A stretch of DNA of 64,000 bases from Calliopum simillimum (taxonomy: Eukaryota > Arthropoda > Insecta > Diptera > Lauxaniidae). Position 1 is the first letter of the stretch. Each line of letters starts with the position of its first letter. A model generated the notes under the pieces. It did not search any database. It saw nothing but the letters and a program-made list of their open reading frames with translations, and was not told the origin of the DNA. The position numbers and the translations under genes were made by a program. The stretch lies in the NCBI GenBank assembly GCA_951812925.1, contig OX638369.1:52261061-52325060 (forward strand). The letters are read 5' to 3'. Below, in pieces: positions 47,501-59,739 of the stretch.

Positions 47501-49471
47501 AGGAATTTCAAGCCATTAAAGCGTGAAGTATCAATATTAACTTGTTAACTTTAAGATCAATTTTCTAGAAATCTTGTTTTCGCACGTAAGCCCCCTTTTC
47601 ACTGTCCAGGTCACATATGTATGTGTATGTGGTGAAACCCGAAACATACTCGTATGTCACCAATTTCCAAGTAAATATTTGTAGCGCCGGTTGTTGTTCA
47701 TTGCAAATTTGACTGTAAAAAGTTCGTATTAAGTAGTTGAAAAAATAAAACATTGAAATGCAGAAACATACATATATGTAAGTTCTTCCATATACGAATC
47801 TTCTCATCGTGTTCAGTTAAAATTTTAATTTCTAGCTCTTGTAACATACTGTACTGTGCCAATTCGTCTGATTCGTCTAACTCAAAGGATTTTATATGCG
47901 AACAAGTGAGTACAGTTTCCCTAAATGAATGCTGTATCATCAAACCAATTCAAAAACGAACTTTAAAGTGGGTTTTTGTATTTGAGTTAGGTTCTACCCG
48001 TCGTATGAACAAAGTTTTGTTCCCACATTATTATTTTTGTTAGAATATTTTGGGTATTTTAGGCAAAATTAGTCTAATATTCTTTATATGGGCAATTCCA
48101 CAGATTCTCTTTTTTTTGGGAATCTCTCCCGCCAACGGATCAGTAACGGATCCGTAACGGATAAAAAAGCGAAGATTTGAATCGTCTGGCACACTAAGAA
48201 ACCACTTTAATCTACTGTAATTTCTAGTGGAAGCATAGAACTAAATGACGTAAAAAATTAAAATTAACTTTTTAGTTTCGCAATGGATACATATACGAAT
48301 ACAATTCATCATATATCATTAATTTAAAGCACTATAGCTTAGTCTATAAAATTTGCTAAAAAAGTTTAAAACTCTTTTATAATTCCAAAACAAAATCTGT
48401 GAATTTTTCAAGTTTTGAAGTTTTTTTCTTTTTCCTTTAAGCAAAATCCACTTCACACTTCCTACATGCTTAGTCTGAGAGAGAGTACAGGAATGGAAAA
48501 AAAAAGAATGCTTAAATATTTACTACACCAGTTAATACCTGTGTGTGCACTGTGTACCCTTGCTGATTGTTGTGCTCGCTTGCTGCCTTTAGCACGTGAT
48601 TAAAAGGCACTCAAAAACAATATAAACAGAATGAAGCAAAAAAGCAACGAAAACAACATGCAAAAATTAAAATGGAAAAAAAAGTAGTAAATAAAAAGCA
48701 GTGTTGCAAAAAAGTTACCCCTTTTTTTCCGTACCTAAGAGAATTTAAAGTTAAAAGCTACTAACACACACAAAGGACTTAAAAGGATATGCTTGTGTGA
48801 TAATGCAACTCTATTCTTTTCTTTCTTCTTCATTTTTTTTTTGTGTGAATATTGAAAAATTTAAAAATGCGAAAAGATAAACAAGCGCATAAAAGATAGC
48901 GAGTAGATACCGTGATGAAGAGGGTGGAAATTTAAAGGTAAAACAAAAAACAATACTTAATGGATGAAAAAGCATGTGTTGGGGCTAAAAGGGCAAAGCA
49001 ATAAAATATGCAGCTGTATGTTTCCACTGTATGCATGTTGTTGTTATTTTAAAATTAACATTTTAATATTTATACGTACTACTATTTTAGTTATTAAACA
49101 CCCTTTGCAATGATATGTGTGACAGTTTGAAAAGCTCTATAGCAGCATAATGTTACAGGGTGGCAAAGCTAAAGTAATGTCATAATATGAATTGGCTGCT
49201 AAGTATTTTGTTACTAACGAAAAAGTTGAACTATCTTTGCAAGGAAAGTTAAAAAAATTATGGCACATTTATATGATGGCCGTACTTTTTCTCCACCCGT
49301 TGCAGGGTGGTTCATTTATAAATTGGTATCTGACTTTGCAACGAGGGGTACTATTTATATTTCGGGAACTGGCAACACCATAATAAAGTTTGCATTTTAA
49401 GCATAAACGTACTCACAACGTTTTGATATACAAGTGCTATTTGTGAGTTAAGAAAATTAATTTGGTCAAAA

Positions 49472-50285
49472 AATGGAAATTTCAAGAGAACGTTTTCGTT
49501 TGATTACACAGGTTTACACAAAAAAAAATTTCATGGCGTTTTGACCAGACTATGTGTTTCCTAGGGACTTTGACGTTCTGAATCCGAATCCCAGGTCCGT
49601 TTTTTTTCCAGAACGTCTAAGAAAAAATATTTCAAGGTCATATGGTGGTCATGTGTCGTTTAGTGATAAATTCGCTAAAATTCTGAAACTAATTTTTTAT
49701 CATTAAGTTTTCAGTCCTTAAAAAGAATATGTGATCAAAAAGGGTATCTCGGACCTAGTTTCGGAGATATAGCCATCGGAAGATCCGGATATATCTTCTT
49801 TGAAAACCGCTGTTGGGAACCCCTGGATGAATTTGTAAAATATTGATGTCATATGAAAGGTATTTTGACAGCCTATAAAAATGTTTTAAGCATATTTTCA
49901 ATTGGATTCATAGTCTGGTTAAAACGCCATGACATATTATTTTTGTAAGCCTGTGTTATTTTTCACAACAAGAATGTGTCGATGAACACAGTTCTTTGTA
50001 TGGTAATAAAGCACCATCAAAACCACAGTATATCGCTGGTATAGTGAATTCAATCGTGGTCGTCCAAATTCGGTTGTTGTGCCACAAAACATCGATGCAT
50101 TGCAAGAACTGGTAATGAAAGATCGTCATGTGGCATATTGTGAGATAGAAGCATCCTTGCGCATTAGTTCCACTTCAACACATTCGATTTCGCATGAATG
50201 CTTAGTTGTACAAAAAATTTGTTTCTCGTTGGATACCCCATAAATATCAGTCGCTCAAAAAAAGGCTCGCCAAATTGATTTTCTT
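49472..50285 (+). pseudogene. Mariner transposase relic, interrupted by a MITE
   Basis: Begins with ATG and MEISRERFRLI just inside the left terminal repeat, is cut at 49506 by the MITE, and resumes after 49958 as SQQECVDEHSSLYGNKAPSK. A frameshift follows, then TTVYRWYSEFNRGR, then NSVVVPQNIDALQELVMKDR, HVAYCEIEASLRISSTS and, after another frameshift, RWIPHKYQSLKKRLAK. This is the N-terminal paired helix-turn-helix and linker of a mariner-family transposase. The expected residues between GR and P-x-SVVVP are deleted, and the DDD catalytic domain is gone. Confidence 0.8.
49507..49955. mobile_element. 449-bp MITE with ~48-bp TIRs and TTA target duplication
   Basis: The left end CACAGGTTTACACAAAAA and the right end, reversed, CACAGGCTTACAAAAATA continue in parallel to CATGGCGTTTTGACCAGAC and CATGGCGTTTTAACCAGAC. 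TTA flanks both sides (49504-49506 and 49956-49958). A 3-bp duplication suggests PIF/Harbinger or CACTA-type machinery, but the CACAGG end is typical of neither, so the superfamily is open. It is inserted in the mariner reading frame. An older copy of its interior lies at 26450-26625. Confidence 0.8.
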
Positions 50286-53200
50286 AACTCACTGTAAACA
50301 AAACAAATGGCACTTGCATTCAAAACGTTGTGAGTACGTTTATGCTAAAAAATGTCAAAATTTGCTATGGTGTTGCCAAATTTTAGCTATTGACATTAGT
50401 ATTGCCAGTTCCCGAAATATAAATAGTACCCTATGTTTAAAAAAAAAGGAATAATTTTCTTTTAATATTGTTTTTTATTCGAAAGTGAAATCATTCCGGT
50501 TAATTATGGAATACCATTGCATTTAAATGATTTCCTCGACTGTCCTTCTAGTAGCTTTTAAGGTGAAACCAATTTTACAGTCAGTTTTCGAATGTACAAA
50601 AATCTAGTAAAGTGCTGTACAAGATATCTTGTGGGAGTTTTAAGACATTTCGTTTCAAGATACGTTATTTCCAGTAGCCGCTTTTTATTAATCAGACACA
50701 TTATATCAGTGTCGAGTACAAATGTCTCTCTTGCTCGCAAAAATATTTGAAAGCTCCCTGCAGGCAAACGGACTAGTTCAAATGCAGTTCATTGACTTGT
50801 CCTACTACCAACCACTACTAGTCCGACTTCAATCCCTTTTGCATAAGCAACAGTTCTTTTTTGTGTGTTTTCCTACGAAATTTCAACTGTCCCCTTCTGC
50901 ACCACGTTTACACCAGACCGGGGCTAGTTGTGGTGTGAAGTAGTGTTTTAACAACTAGTCTTCAACCAGTGGTTTCGAGCAATATTTTTTTTTTTTTTGA
51001 TAATTCATTACAACATTCACAAAAATGAATTCATTAATTTAATTTTTTTAAACAATTTATTTTGACACACAACTCACAAAAAACTGACACAAAACACAAA
51101 TTATTTCAAAAGCAAAAACGAAAATTGTAATTTGTTTTCGTTACGATTCAAATTTATTTGCACCCACAAACTACAAACTGATATCAATTTGGCCCCCACT
51201 GCATTCTTTTTTCACTAGTTTCAGGCTAGTACTAATCGTGAACTAGTATTTTTTGTAGACTGTCTCATATTGTTGCTGCAGGGCTATTACAATTCTGGGT
51301 TACTTATGTGTTACAACTTACAAGTATTACCATATCATTAATTTAACTGTAGTTTTTCTACCCGCTCGTTTTACAATGAAGTACTTGTTTGCATTAATTA
51401 CATTACACTAAAGTATTTCATAGAATTTAAGGAAACAATACAGTGTACTTCAGTGTCAAAATGAAAGCAGTGCACGGTGAAAACTTGAGTCTGAATTTTT
51501 TGGATCAAATACTTGTGTTCAGTGTGAAATGTGCGTATAAAAAAAAGTGAAGTATATTTTAAGATGCCTTGTTGTCCGGAGGCTTCACTTATTTTGTGAA
51601 GAAATTTTCATCCTCATTCGATGCTGAATTTTTATCTTTATCATTATCTTTAAAGGCATTACATTAAAGGCAATGACATTAGAGCCGCACCTAACAAAAA
51701 ATGGTTCAAATTTGAAGCGCTAGAGAGCACATGACACTTTCTGGACGGGCTTTTTTTTTTTGAAACCACTAGACAAACTAATAGTTTTAATTTACTGAAT
51801 AACGTTGATAACAAATAAGCCTAGGGTCTTAACTTATCGTTCATTTGATATGGAGAAATCTATACTCTATAGATTTTACTAATCATTTGAGCCTTTCGTA
51901 AACTACAAGCTTTTCCATTTTTTGACTTTTTCTGAAATTTTTTTATACATTAAATATAGCCACGGACTGCAATGTTATATTTTATTAAAAAAAAAACCCT
52001 CCCGACATTTTCCATATGTTTTATATACACAAATTGTTTTTGTTTATTTAAAGATTTAAATAATTCATAATTTATAACTTTAGCACCAGTGTTGCCTTTG
52101 TTAAGTGGTGATTTTTCAACTTTCTATGTTTTTATAACAAAATAAAAAAATTGACACCATTTTATACAGAATTTGTCACTGCTGCTATTGTTATGCCATG
52201 GCAGTGGCGTGCCAAAAGGGGATAGACTCGCACATACATTTTTTCATCTATAATTTGTCAAGTCCACAGAAAACTCCTTTTGCGCGTGAATATTATGACG
52301 CGCCAGTGTTGTTTGCATTGTTTACTTAAAAGCTTTAAAATTCACCCCACTGCGGCAATAGGGGTATTTGTGTCTGTATGCATGTGTTTGGGTAAGCATA
52401 ATTTTTGCTCTTTGTTGATCATATTATTTTAAGCTGTTTAACCTCGGGAGTGGGTGTAGTATGTAACTTGGTTGGAGAGGGATTTTTCTTTTTGGAGCTG
52501 GTATTGGGGTGTCAATTTGAAGCACAACCCTCCCCTCACTTAAAGCATATTGTTCACGTGTGCATTTTCATATTTAAACGCACAAGGAATTGTGTGTAAA
52601 CGTGTTTAGTTGGATTTTTCTCTCAGTTTTTCCTTCGCATAATAAGTATTTTAAATATTTTATTAGATTCTTATGAGATTTTGTCTGTGTTATGGCGCAT
52701 ATAGTGGGCAATTTTTCAACACATTTTTTTTTTTGAGATAATAGGGATTTTTCTTTTCTTAATAACTTACCCTTATTGTAAAATATGTAGCTGTTTTGTA
52801 TTTTTGTGGATTTTTTTCCTTTTTGACATTAACAAGATAAGGATTTTTATGAGATTTATTTGTATTTTTTTTGCTCTTCAAGATCAAATTTTAATATTAA
52901 ATAAGGGAAGTGCTATTTGGAAATTCCATTGGTTTGTTTTTTATAAGAAAAAGAACTTAACCGAGTGGAATTTCATAAGAACTGCAGATGGAACATGAAC
53001 ACAATATTTTCACAATGAAGCTAAAGTTATCAGCAAAATAAAGATGCTTCTTTCACCTCCTTTCAGAATTGGTAATAAAATTAAGACAGAATGAAACTTG
53101 TGATTTTGTTCGTTGTATAAGATAGTTATTTTTCTATTGTGGCGGTCAAACATATAGTGCATGTATTGAAGAGATATCTGATGTTAGAATCTCCGAGAAG

Positions 53201-53371
53201 CAGCTTAGCACAAAAGCTTATAAAAATATTTCTCACTACGTTTCAATGCACCCTGTTCCAATAATTGAACTGACTTTGAAGCATATGCACAAACCGAAAA
53301 ATATAAGGTTAGTTCTGCATGTGGTGAATTAGCATCTAATAGAATCATGTAGAGAATTCTTAATTCACTAG

Positions 53372-53605
53372 AGCAATTGAGGAGAGGCCGTAAGCACCAA
53401 CAGGAGTAAAAGTAATGTCGTAATATGTTAGAAATTATTGATATTATTTTCTGTTTTTACAAAAAGTTTACCTGATGCTGTGGAATTGATGGCATTATAT
53501 TTAGAAAAGATTTCGGTCAGATAACCGATTATGACACAAAATACTTATGTATGACATTACTCGTATTGGTACTTAACACCTTTGGTACGGCCACTCCTCA
53601 ACTGT
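53372..53605. mobile_element. MITE copy 2, same family as 5017-5200
   Basis: A 234-bp element with the left end AGCAATTGAGGAGAGGCCGT and the right end, reversed, ACAGTTGAGGAGTGGCCGTA, followed inward by CCAAAGGTGTTAAGTACC. The words AAAGTAATGTCGTA and TATGACATTACTCG mirror each other near the ends. Its interior GGTCAGATAACCGATTATGA has a counterpart at about 55560, a probable third, partial copy. Confidence 0.75.
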
Positions 53606-55524
53606 TTCGTATTTCTAAATGTTGAGGTGTAACTCAATATGTCGTATAGAAGCTTAAAGAGCTTGCAAGAAAATTCCAATATCGTGAATAGATTTATCGG
53701 AATTCTAGTGATGGCTATACATCAACAGTGTGTTCCGAAATAATTAAATTGAGAAAAATGGATTGTAGTGAGTATAAGAAAAATGTTCTACTTAAAAATT
53801 CTTAATAAACTACAAACTTATCTCCAGCAAAAATATTCGCGCACTTATCACTTTGCATTAGCTTGACAACTCTAAAGTGTTGCATTTATAAAATGCTTAA
53901 AAGCTTTGCCATCCCGTCCTTTTTCTTAAATTAATTATATTTAATAAAGAAGCAACACTGCTTTAGCGAACGCTTGACCAACAGTAAGGATAACAGGAGC
54001 AGCAGCAGTTTTGGTCCTTTATAAATAGCACTAAATGAGCGTTGGAAAAAAAGGAATGTTCCCTTTGCATTTTATTTTTTGCTGCTTTTGAACATTTTCC
54101 CCCACATTTCTTCAAAGAGCCTTTCCTACAACCCACACTTTTTGTCCTCAATTATTTGTTATCATTTTTAATTGACATTAAGTTGTTGACATTTTTTCTT
54201 ATACTTCGTAATTTTTTCACTTTCTTTTTTTGTGCTTGTCAACCAGCTGCTCTGTTACACCACCATCTTTATCGCACATTTTTATTTAATTACAAAAAAA
54301 AAGAGAAGAAAATTAACAAAATGAGTAGCAGCTTAAAACTGATGTCCTTACAAATAAATGTCCTTTTAACCAGCAACAGCAGCAGCAGCATCTTGATGAG
54401 TAGCAGCGGCAAGCAAAGTGTGAGAGCGAATGGAAAAAATTGCACACTCATTCACTCAGTTTTTTGCACAAAAACAAAGGTTTACAAATACATAATAATA
54501 ACAGAATACAACAACAATGACAATTTATGTCTCAAAAACAAGCGGGGGAAGTACAGTCGATATTTTTGACACATAACAAGCAAATGCTACTATTCATAAT
54601 TTTGTTGCGTCTATTGTATGTAGAGTTTTGAAGAATAATCAAAGCCACTTCCGAATTTCGATACTTTCGACGGACGGGACTCAGGCCGTTTTTACCTCGT
54701 TTCGTTACGAGGAACATAGTGTAACCAATAATATAACCAATTTGCTTGATTGGCTTATGAAAAAAGGAAGTTTCTGAAGAAATTTGAAAAGATCGGCGAA
54801 AAAGCAAAAACCAAAACAAAATTTATTTTTTAAATCGTATCCTGGTAAAAGTATTCTTTAAATAAAAATGTATTTTGAAATAACAATAATAACAATGTGC
54901 AACATGAAATTTTGAATAAGATCCCGAACCCCAATATGATGTCCGTTTTTCTCTATAAATTCCGGGATCAAAGTTATCTTTTCTCTAAAGTACATAAGTA
55001 CATCCAGGCTCTGATGTTCTTTACTTTTACCAAGGGCATAAAGTAGTCCTAGTCTCCCTTTTCTAACTTTACCTTAAAGCATTTCTAGTAGGAATATAGC
55101 TTTCCCCGATGTTATCCATTGAACTTGTTTCTATGTAGTTGGAATACCTTTACTTCAATGGAAGACATATCGGAAAGTAATGATCCAATTAGAGAAAATG
55201 AGAGGTAAGATTCAATGAGAAAGATTATGTTTTTGCAATGCCGTTGACAAAAGTAAAGTACACTACTTCCTGAATATGCGTCATATCTCAGAAAATAACG
55301 TTTCTGCACTTTAAAGCAAAAACAATTCGGATAACAGATTCAATGGAAAAAACTGTTTTCAGATTCGGGTAATGGTGTTCACCAGCAGCAATTTTTTATT
55401 GAAACCGCTTTATTTTGATGATTAAAAGCAAATGTTAAAAATCGACATAGAGATCATTGCCGTATAAAAAGTTATTCAGGCTCACAAAAAGTGTACTTAA
55501 TTGTGTGAACTCGATATCATTGAG

Positions 55525-55610
55525 CTTTAAAAGTAATATCGGTCAAGTAACCTATTGTTCAGGCACATAATATGTATGACATTACTTTTGCTCTTTGTTG
55601 TTCCATTCAA
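55525..55610. repeat. Partial third copy of the 5017/53372 MITE family
   Basis: ATATCGGTCAAGTAACCTAT and TATGTATGACATTACTTTTG match the right half of the 53372-53605 element in order and spacing. The terminal GAGGAGTGG sequence is not visible, so the copy is truncated or decayed. Confidence 0.5.
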
Positions 55611-55849
55611 ACAAATCGATTTCTCATTATTTCATTTTTAGTAGTAAAGAATACGTAAACTTTAAAATCTATCCGAATCTTTTCTACAACATATCCTATC
55701 TATAGTTCATTCGATTCGAATTGGATCAAAAACAGATTTGAGTTAGATTGCGGCCCAGGTCTTTTCCCATACAAAGGCCCACGTTTTGATAACTTCTTTT
55801 GGGGAGACGAGATAAGTCCCCTTAATCTATCTATCTACATCATTGATCT

Positions 55850-56000
55850 TAAGTTATTATGTAGCCCTTATGCACGTGAAAAGCACTAAGTTAGTTTTAT
55901 CTAGTTTTGAGATATTTCATATTTCTGGTTCAAAATATTATAGTCTTTGGTTTGACAAGAACCATTTAGCCATACTTCTGTTTAAAAGTTGCTATTTTCA
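55850..56000. repeat. Foldback repeat family, copy 3
   Basis: CACGTGAAAAGCACTAAGTT, TTTTGAGATATTTCATATTT, TGGTTCAAAATATTATAG and GCCATACTTCTG correspond, in order, to blocks of the copies at 1636-1832 and 5548-5780. No open frame of interest. Confidence 0.5.
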
Positions 56001-56767
56001 TCATAAAAGTATAACAAAAACACAGATTTGCATACAAAAGAACAAAATTTAATTTTTTGATGTCAAATATCTTAAAACTTCAAAAACTGATTAAGTGCTT
56101 TGCTATTGTGTAAAGATGGTATGGAAGTTATTTCTGAACATTTTTATGATTTCTACATCACCCAACTCAAATAATGTAGGGTGCAATATTAGAAAAGCAA
56201 CATCATCAGTAAAAAAAGCTTTGTAGGCAGCACTGCAATTAGCACTAAAGCAAAAGGAAGACAACAACAACAATGAGAAAACAACAACAATATAAAAAAT
56301 TAGCGCCACAGATAAAGTGTTGCACGGAGAGATTTCACTACAAGTTGTCGAAGCGCACGTTGATGACACTTTGAAGGGTTTGTTATACACTTTGAAAGGA
56401 TTATAAGAAAAAGTATTTTTTCTACTACTACTACTACTCTTTTCTTCACTTAACATTAATTATGAGACACATTTAAAAAAAAATTAACAAAGGTCATTCT
56501 GATTAAGATGAGGATGAAATAAGTAAGATAAAAAATACGAAATATGTCAACAAAGGAAAGGGCTTGAGTACCAAACAAAATAAAAAGAAAAAATAAGTAG
56601 GGCTGGGAAAAATTTAATATGAAAAGCTATTTAGATTTTTAAGTGTTTTAAGCACTTGCAAAAGAGGAACTTAAGAAATTTTCCTATTTTTTGTTTAATA
56701 AGTGACAGCGATTTAATGCATCGTTGAAGTTGAGAAAAACTTTGCGTGAAAAAGAATTTATAAAAGG

Positions 56768-58165
56768 AGTTTATATATTGCAGCAAAACAACAAAAAAAA
56801 AGTAGTTTTTAAGGAAGTAGTGGAAATAGTAGTAAAAAAAAATTGTGAAAAAGGGTATTGCTTAGTGTAAGTTAAACTTGTTAGTACTCTTTTTCAGTTT
56901 ATATATTTCAGCAAAACGAAAAAAAAAAAACTTTTTCAAAAAGTACCCAGTAGAAATAGTAAAAAATATTGTAAAAAGAATATCGCTCAATGTTAGTTAA
57001 ACGTGTTAAGACTCTTTTTCAGTTTATATATTGCAGCAAAACAAAAAAAAAATAGTTTTTAAAAAAGTAGTAGAAATAGTAGGGGAAGGTGGGGAATCGT
57101 GGGCCACGTTTTTATTTTGTTAAATATCTTCAAAAAAAATAAAAAATTTCGCAAATTGTAATATGGTATGTTATTCTACATGAAGTTAGGTAACTTTTGA
57201 CTATTACACTTTCTAACAATTCTTTTGATTTTTCCGACTTTTCGTGGTTTGAAAAAAATTAGTGTTTTTGCAATTTTCAAAAATGGTGGGGAATCGTGGG
57301 CCACCGCCGTAATTAAGTAAAAATCAAACAATTATGATGCAAAACTTTATTGAATTAGTTGAAATGACAAGTAAAGTTATTTTAATCGACAAAATGAAGA
57401 AGAAGGGTTATGCACGATCAATCATATACGCAATTTGGGAAATAGGAAAATTTGATACAAAATATGTATTTATTGTTTTATTTATTGATTCACAGCCTCC
57501 ATTTTGCACAAAACATGATAAACACAACATACAAATGTGTATTGATACGAAAATTGTCAAAACACGGGTGGCCCACGAAGTGGCTCACGATTCCCCACAA
57601 GCTACTTTTTGCAAAACAACGGCGTGTAATTGACTTGTTGAAGTGTCATGCAAAATTACTTTTGTATGTTGAAAGGCAAAGGTCTAACGATAATAAAAAA
57701 CATATTTACCTGTGTTTTGTCGTAGCAATTCGTCCAAGAATGATGGAAATCAAACACGCAAAAAAAGTTTTGCAGATACTTTTTTTTGGGCGAGTATTGC
57801 ACAAAGCAAATAAAACGCGTACGTTTGTCAACAACCAATGTAAAAATAAGTTGAGGCTAAGAGAAAACGATTACAGTTGCATTTAACTATTTATCTCGAC
57901 ATACTGCCAAAAGGTGGCGGTGGCTCACGATTCCCCATGGCCCACGATTCCCCACTTTCCCCTACTTAAAAACATAACGTGAAAAGCATATTGCTTGATT
58001 CTTTTAAACGTGTTAAGACTCTTTTTCAGTTTATATATTGCAGCAAAACAAAAAAGTAGTTTTTAAAAAAGTAGTAGAAATAGTACTAAAAAGATATTGT
58101 GAAAAAGGATATTGCTTAATGTCAGTCTTAACACGTCTACTCTTTTTCACTTTAAATATTTCAGC
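56768..58165. repeat. ~125-bp tandem repeat array, split by a transposon
   Basis: Four full units and a partial one share TTTATATATTGCAGCAAAAC, GTAGTAGAAATAGTA, GTGAAAAAGGATATTGCTTA and GTTAAGACTCTTTTTCAG. Units begin near 56771, 56898, 57023 and 58030. The last interval is about 125 bp once the 881-bp insertion and its TA duplication are removed. The third unit is split by the element at 57082-57962; the fourth is intact over the same site. Confidence 0.88.
57082..57962. mobile_element. 881-bp TA-flanked DNA transposon with GGGGAA ends
   Basis: Left end TA|GGGGAAGGTGGGGAATCG and right end, reversed, TA|GGGGAAAGTGGGGAATCG continue with TGGGCCA. The word GGGGAATCGTGGGCCAC, or its reverse complement with one change, occurs about five times, at both ends and internally. 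The frames inside (for example 57334-57633) show no transposase motif, so it is probably non-autonomous. Ends, TA duplication and repeated subterminal words resemble the pogo-like element at 4344-5344. Confidence 0.85.
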
Positions 58166-59339
58166 GCCTTTTCACTAAATGCTATAGACTCCTTTGAATC
58201 GAAACTGGTTACATTACTTTGTTTCAAAATCCAAATAAACTACAATTTTAAACTTTTGAAAAAAAAATAATAGTAAAAAATGTGCTTGTATTTCATAGCA
58301 ACAATAGTAAACATAGTTTCTGAAACAAAAATCTTTAAGCCCAAACAAAACCAAGCAATTTTCATTGTTTTTTGCTCCCAAATAAAACTCTATGAAGTTG
58401 AAGCAACAGTCCCAAAAACCAACCGGAAAAAATAACATAAGTTTTAAAAATAATATTTGCAGCCAAAGTAACTCCATTGTTTGCAGTTGCTACCAAAAAC
58501 CAAAAAAATCTCAATTTATTTTAAGTACGTTTTCCGCATTGTTTTGGAAATTTGAATGAAAAACCTAAATCTCGAATCAACTGCGAAGAAAACTCATAAA
58601 TTATGGCAATAGTTTTTTTTTATTTTTTTAAATTCTGCTGCTGGATACTATTGTTGTTACGAATTTTCGCACATTTTTTTTTTAGCTTTAAAACTACTTT
58701 TTTTCACTACTATTTTTTTGTGTGTACCATTCCTATGACGCAAACTAATCGAGCGCAACGCGTGCAAAAGACAAACTTTTTGGCCATTGTTTGGTCACAC
58801 AATTGTTGAGTTTGTGCTCTGTCAGTTTGTGTGTTGTTGCTTCTCATGTTATTGTTGTTTGTTATTGCAATTGTTATTGCCAGATTGCTTGCAGCCAGGC
58901 TGCAACAGAAGAGAAATAACTAAATTCAAAAATCAACTTCACACCAAAGCTCCTGCTCCTTCAAAAGCGATTTGCAAACAAAAATAAAGCAAAAACTGTA
59001 CGTGTTGGAGTGTAAGATTTTCTCCTGGCTCTTTTATTTGAAGTATGTAGTGTGTTTTCAGTTGTTTGTATGTTTGCATTTACGTTTGTAGTACGTTTGG
59101 ATAGTGGCAATTGCAAGCGCACTCTAACGACTGTGGTATCTATATAAGCAAAAGATATTGCATTGGTATTTGATATCACAAACTTCAATAATTGCCAAAT
59201 TCAGTTGTGAAAAACTTTGTTGGACAGAGCTGAGCTATCTGAATTCATTCGTAATTATTGCTAAAAAGTTATTTCTTCAAAGAAACAATAGAGTTCTTTT
59301 AAGATTAAAACAATTTAGATGATGGCTCTATTGATAATA

Positions 59340-59700
59340 CAGTAAATCTCGGTTAAGTGATTTCCATGTTAAAAGCACATTTCGCTTAAGTGCCCACACA
59401 TGATGTTTTTTCATCGAGTTTCATACAAATTTCTTGTTTAAGTACCTCACTCGCTTAAGTACCCTAAATTTTAAAGTCTTATTTATGATTTTTTCCCCTG
59501 TTAAGTAATTTTTATTAAAAAAAGCCGCAAATAATAAAAAAATAACAACGTACAGTAAACGACTATTTGCAGATGACATAGTTTTAATATATAAGATTAT
59601 AACCAATATTTTGATTTAGACTGAAAGCAGATTTCTAAAATATATTCTAAGTACCTCGAAACACTAAAGCGAGACTCTTTTAAGCGTCTAATCTGCTTAA
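59340..59700. mobile_element. Possible pogo/Tigger-like element end
   Basis: TA|CAGTAAATCTCGGTTAAGTG at 59338 has the CAGT opening and TA flank typical of pogo/Tigger termini. CGCTTAAGTGCC, CGCTTAAGTACC and TGCTTAAGTGCC recur over the next 350 bp. No matching right end was found, so the element is truncated or the resemblance is chance. Confidence 0.4.
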
Positions 59701-59739
59701 GTGCCTTAAAACGAAGTCGCAACATGTATCACCGAAAAA

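Larger units (their letters stand above)
49346..50431 (+). mobile_element. Long-TIR mariner element, broken, with a nested MITE
   Basis: The left end GGGTACTATTTATATTTCGG is repeated as reverse complement at the right end, where GTACCC finishes at 50431. Inverted homology runs about 120 bp on the left and about 160 bp on the right. The right end keeps a block of about 30 bp that the left has lost. Shared words include CATAAACGTACTCACAACGT and GTGAGTTAAGAAAAT. Between them lies a mariner-type transposase relic interrupted by a 449-bp MITE. TA is present at the right flank but not cleanly at the left. Confidence 0.85.

Noticed and set aside
54042..54569. 175-codon + ORF
   Set aside because: Phe/Leu/Ser-rich translation of T-rich and CAG/AAC microsatellite sequence with no family resemblance.
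57334..57886. Two overlapping + ORFs (99 and 144 codons) inside the GGGGAA-ended element
   Set aside because: No helix-turn-helix or DDE pattern could be seen. They also read through internal copies of the repeated terminal word, so they are not called as a transposase.
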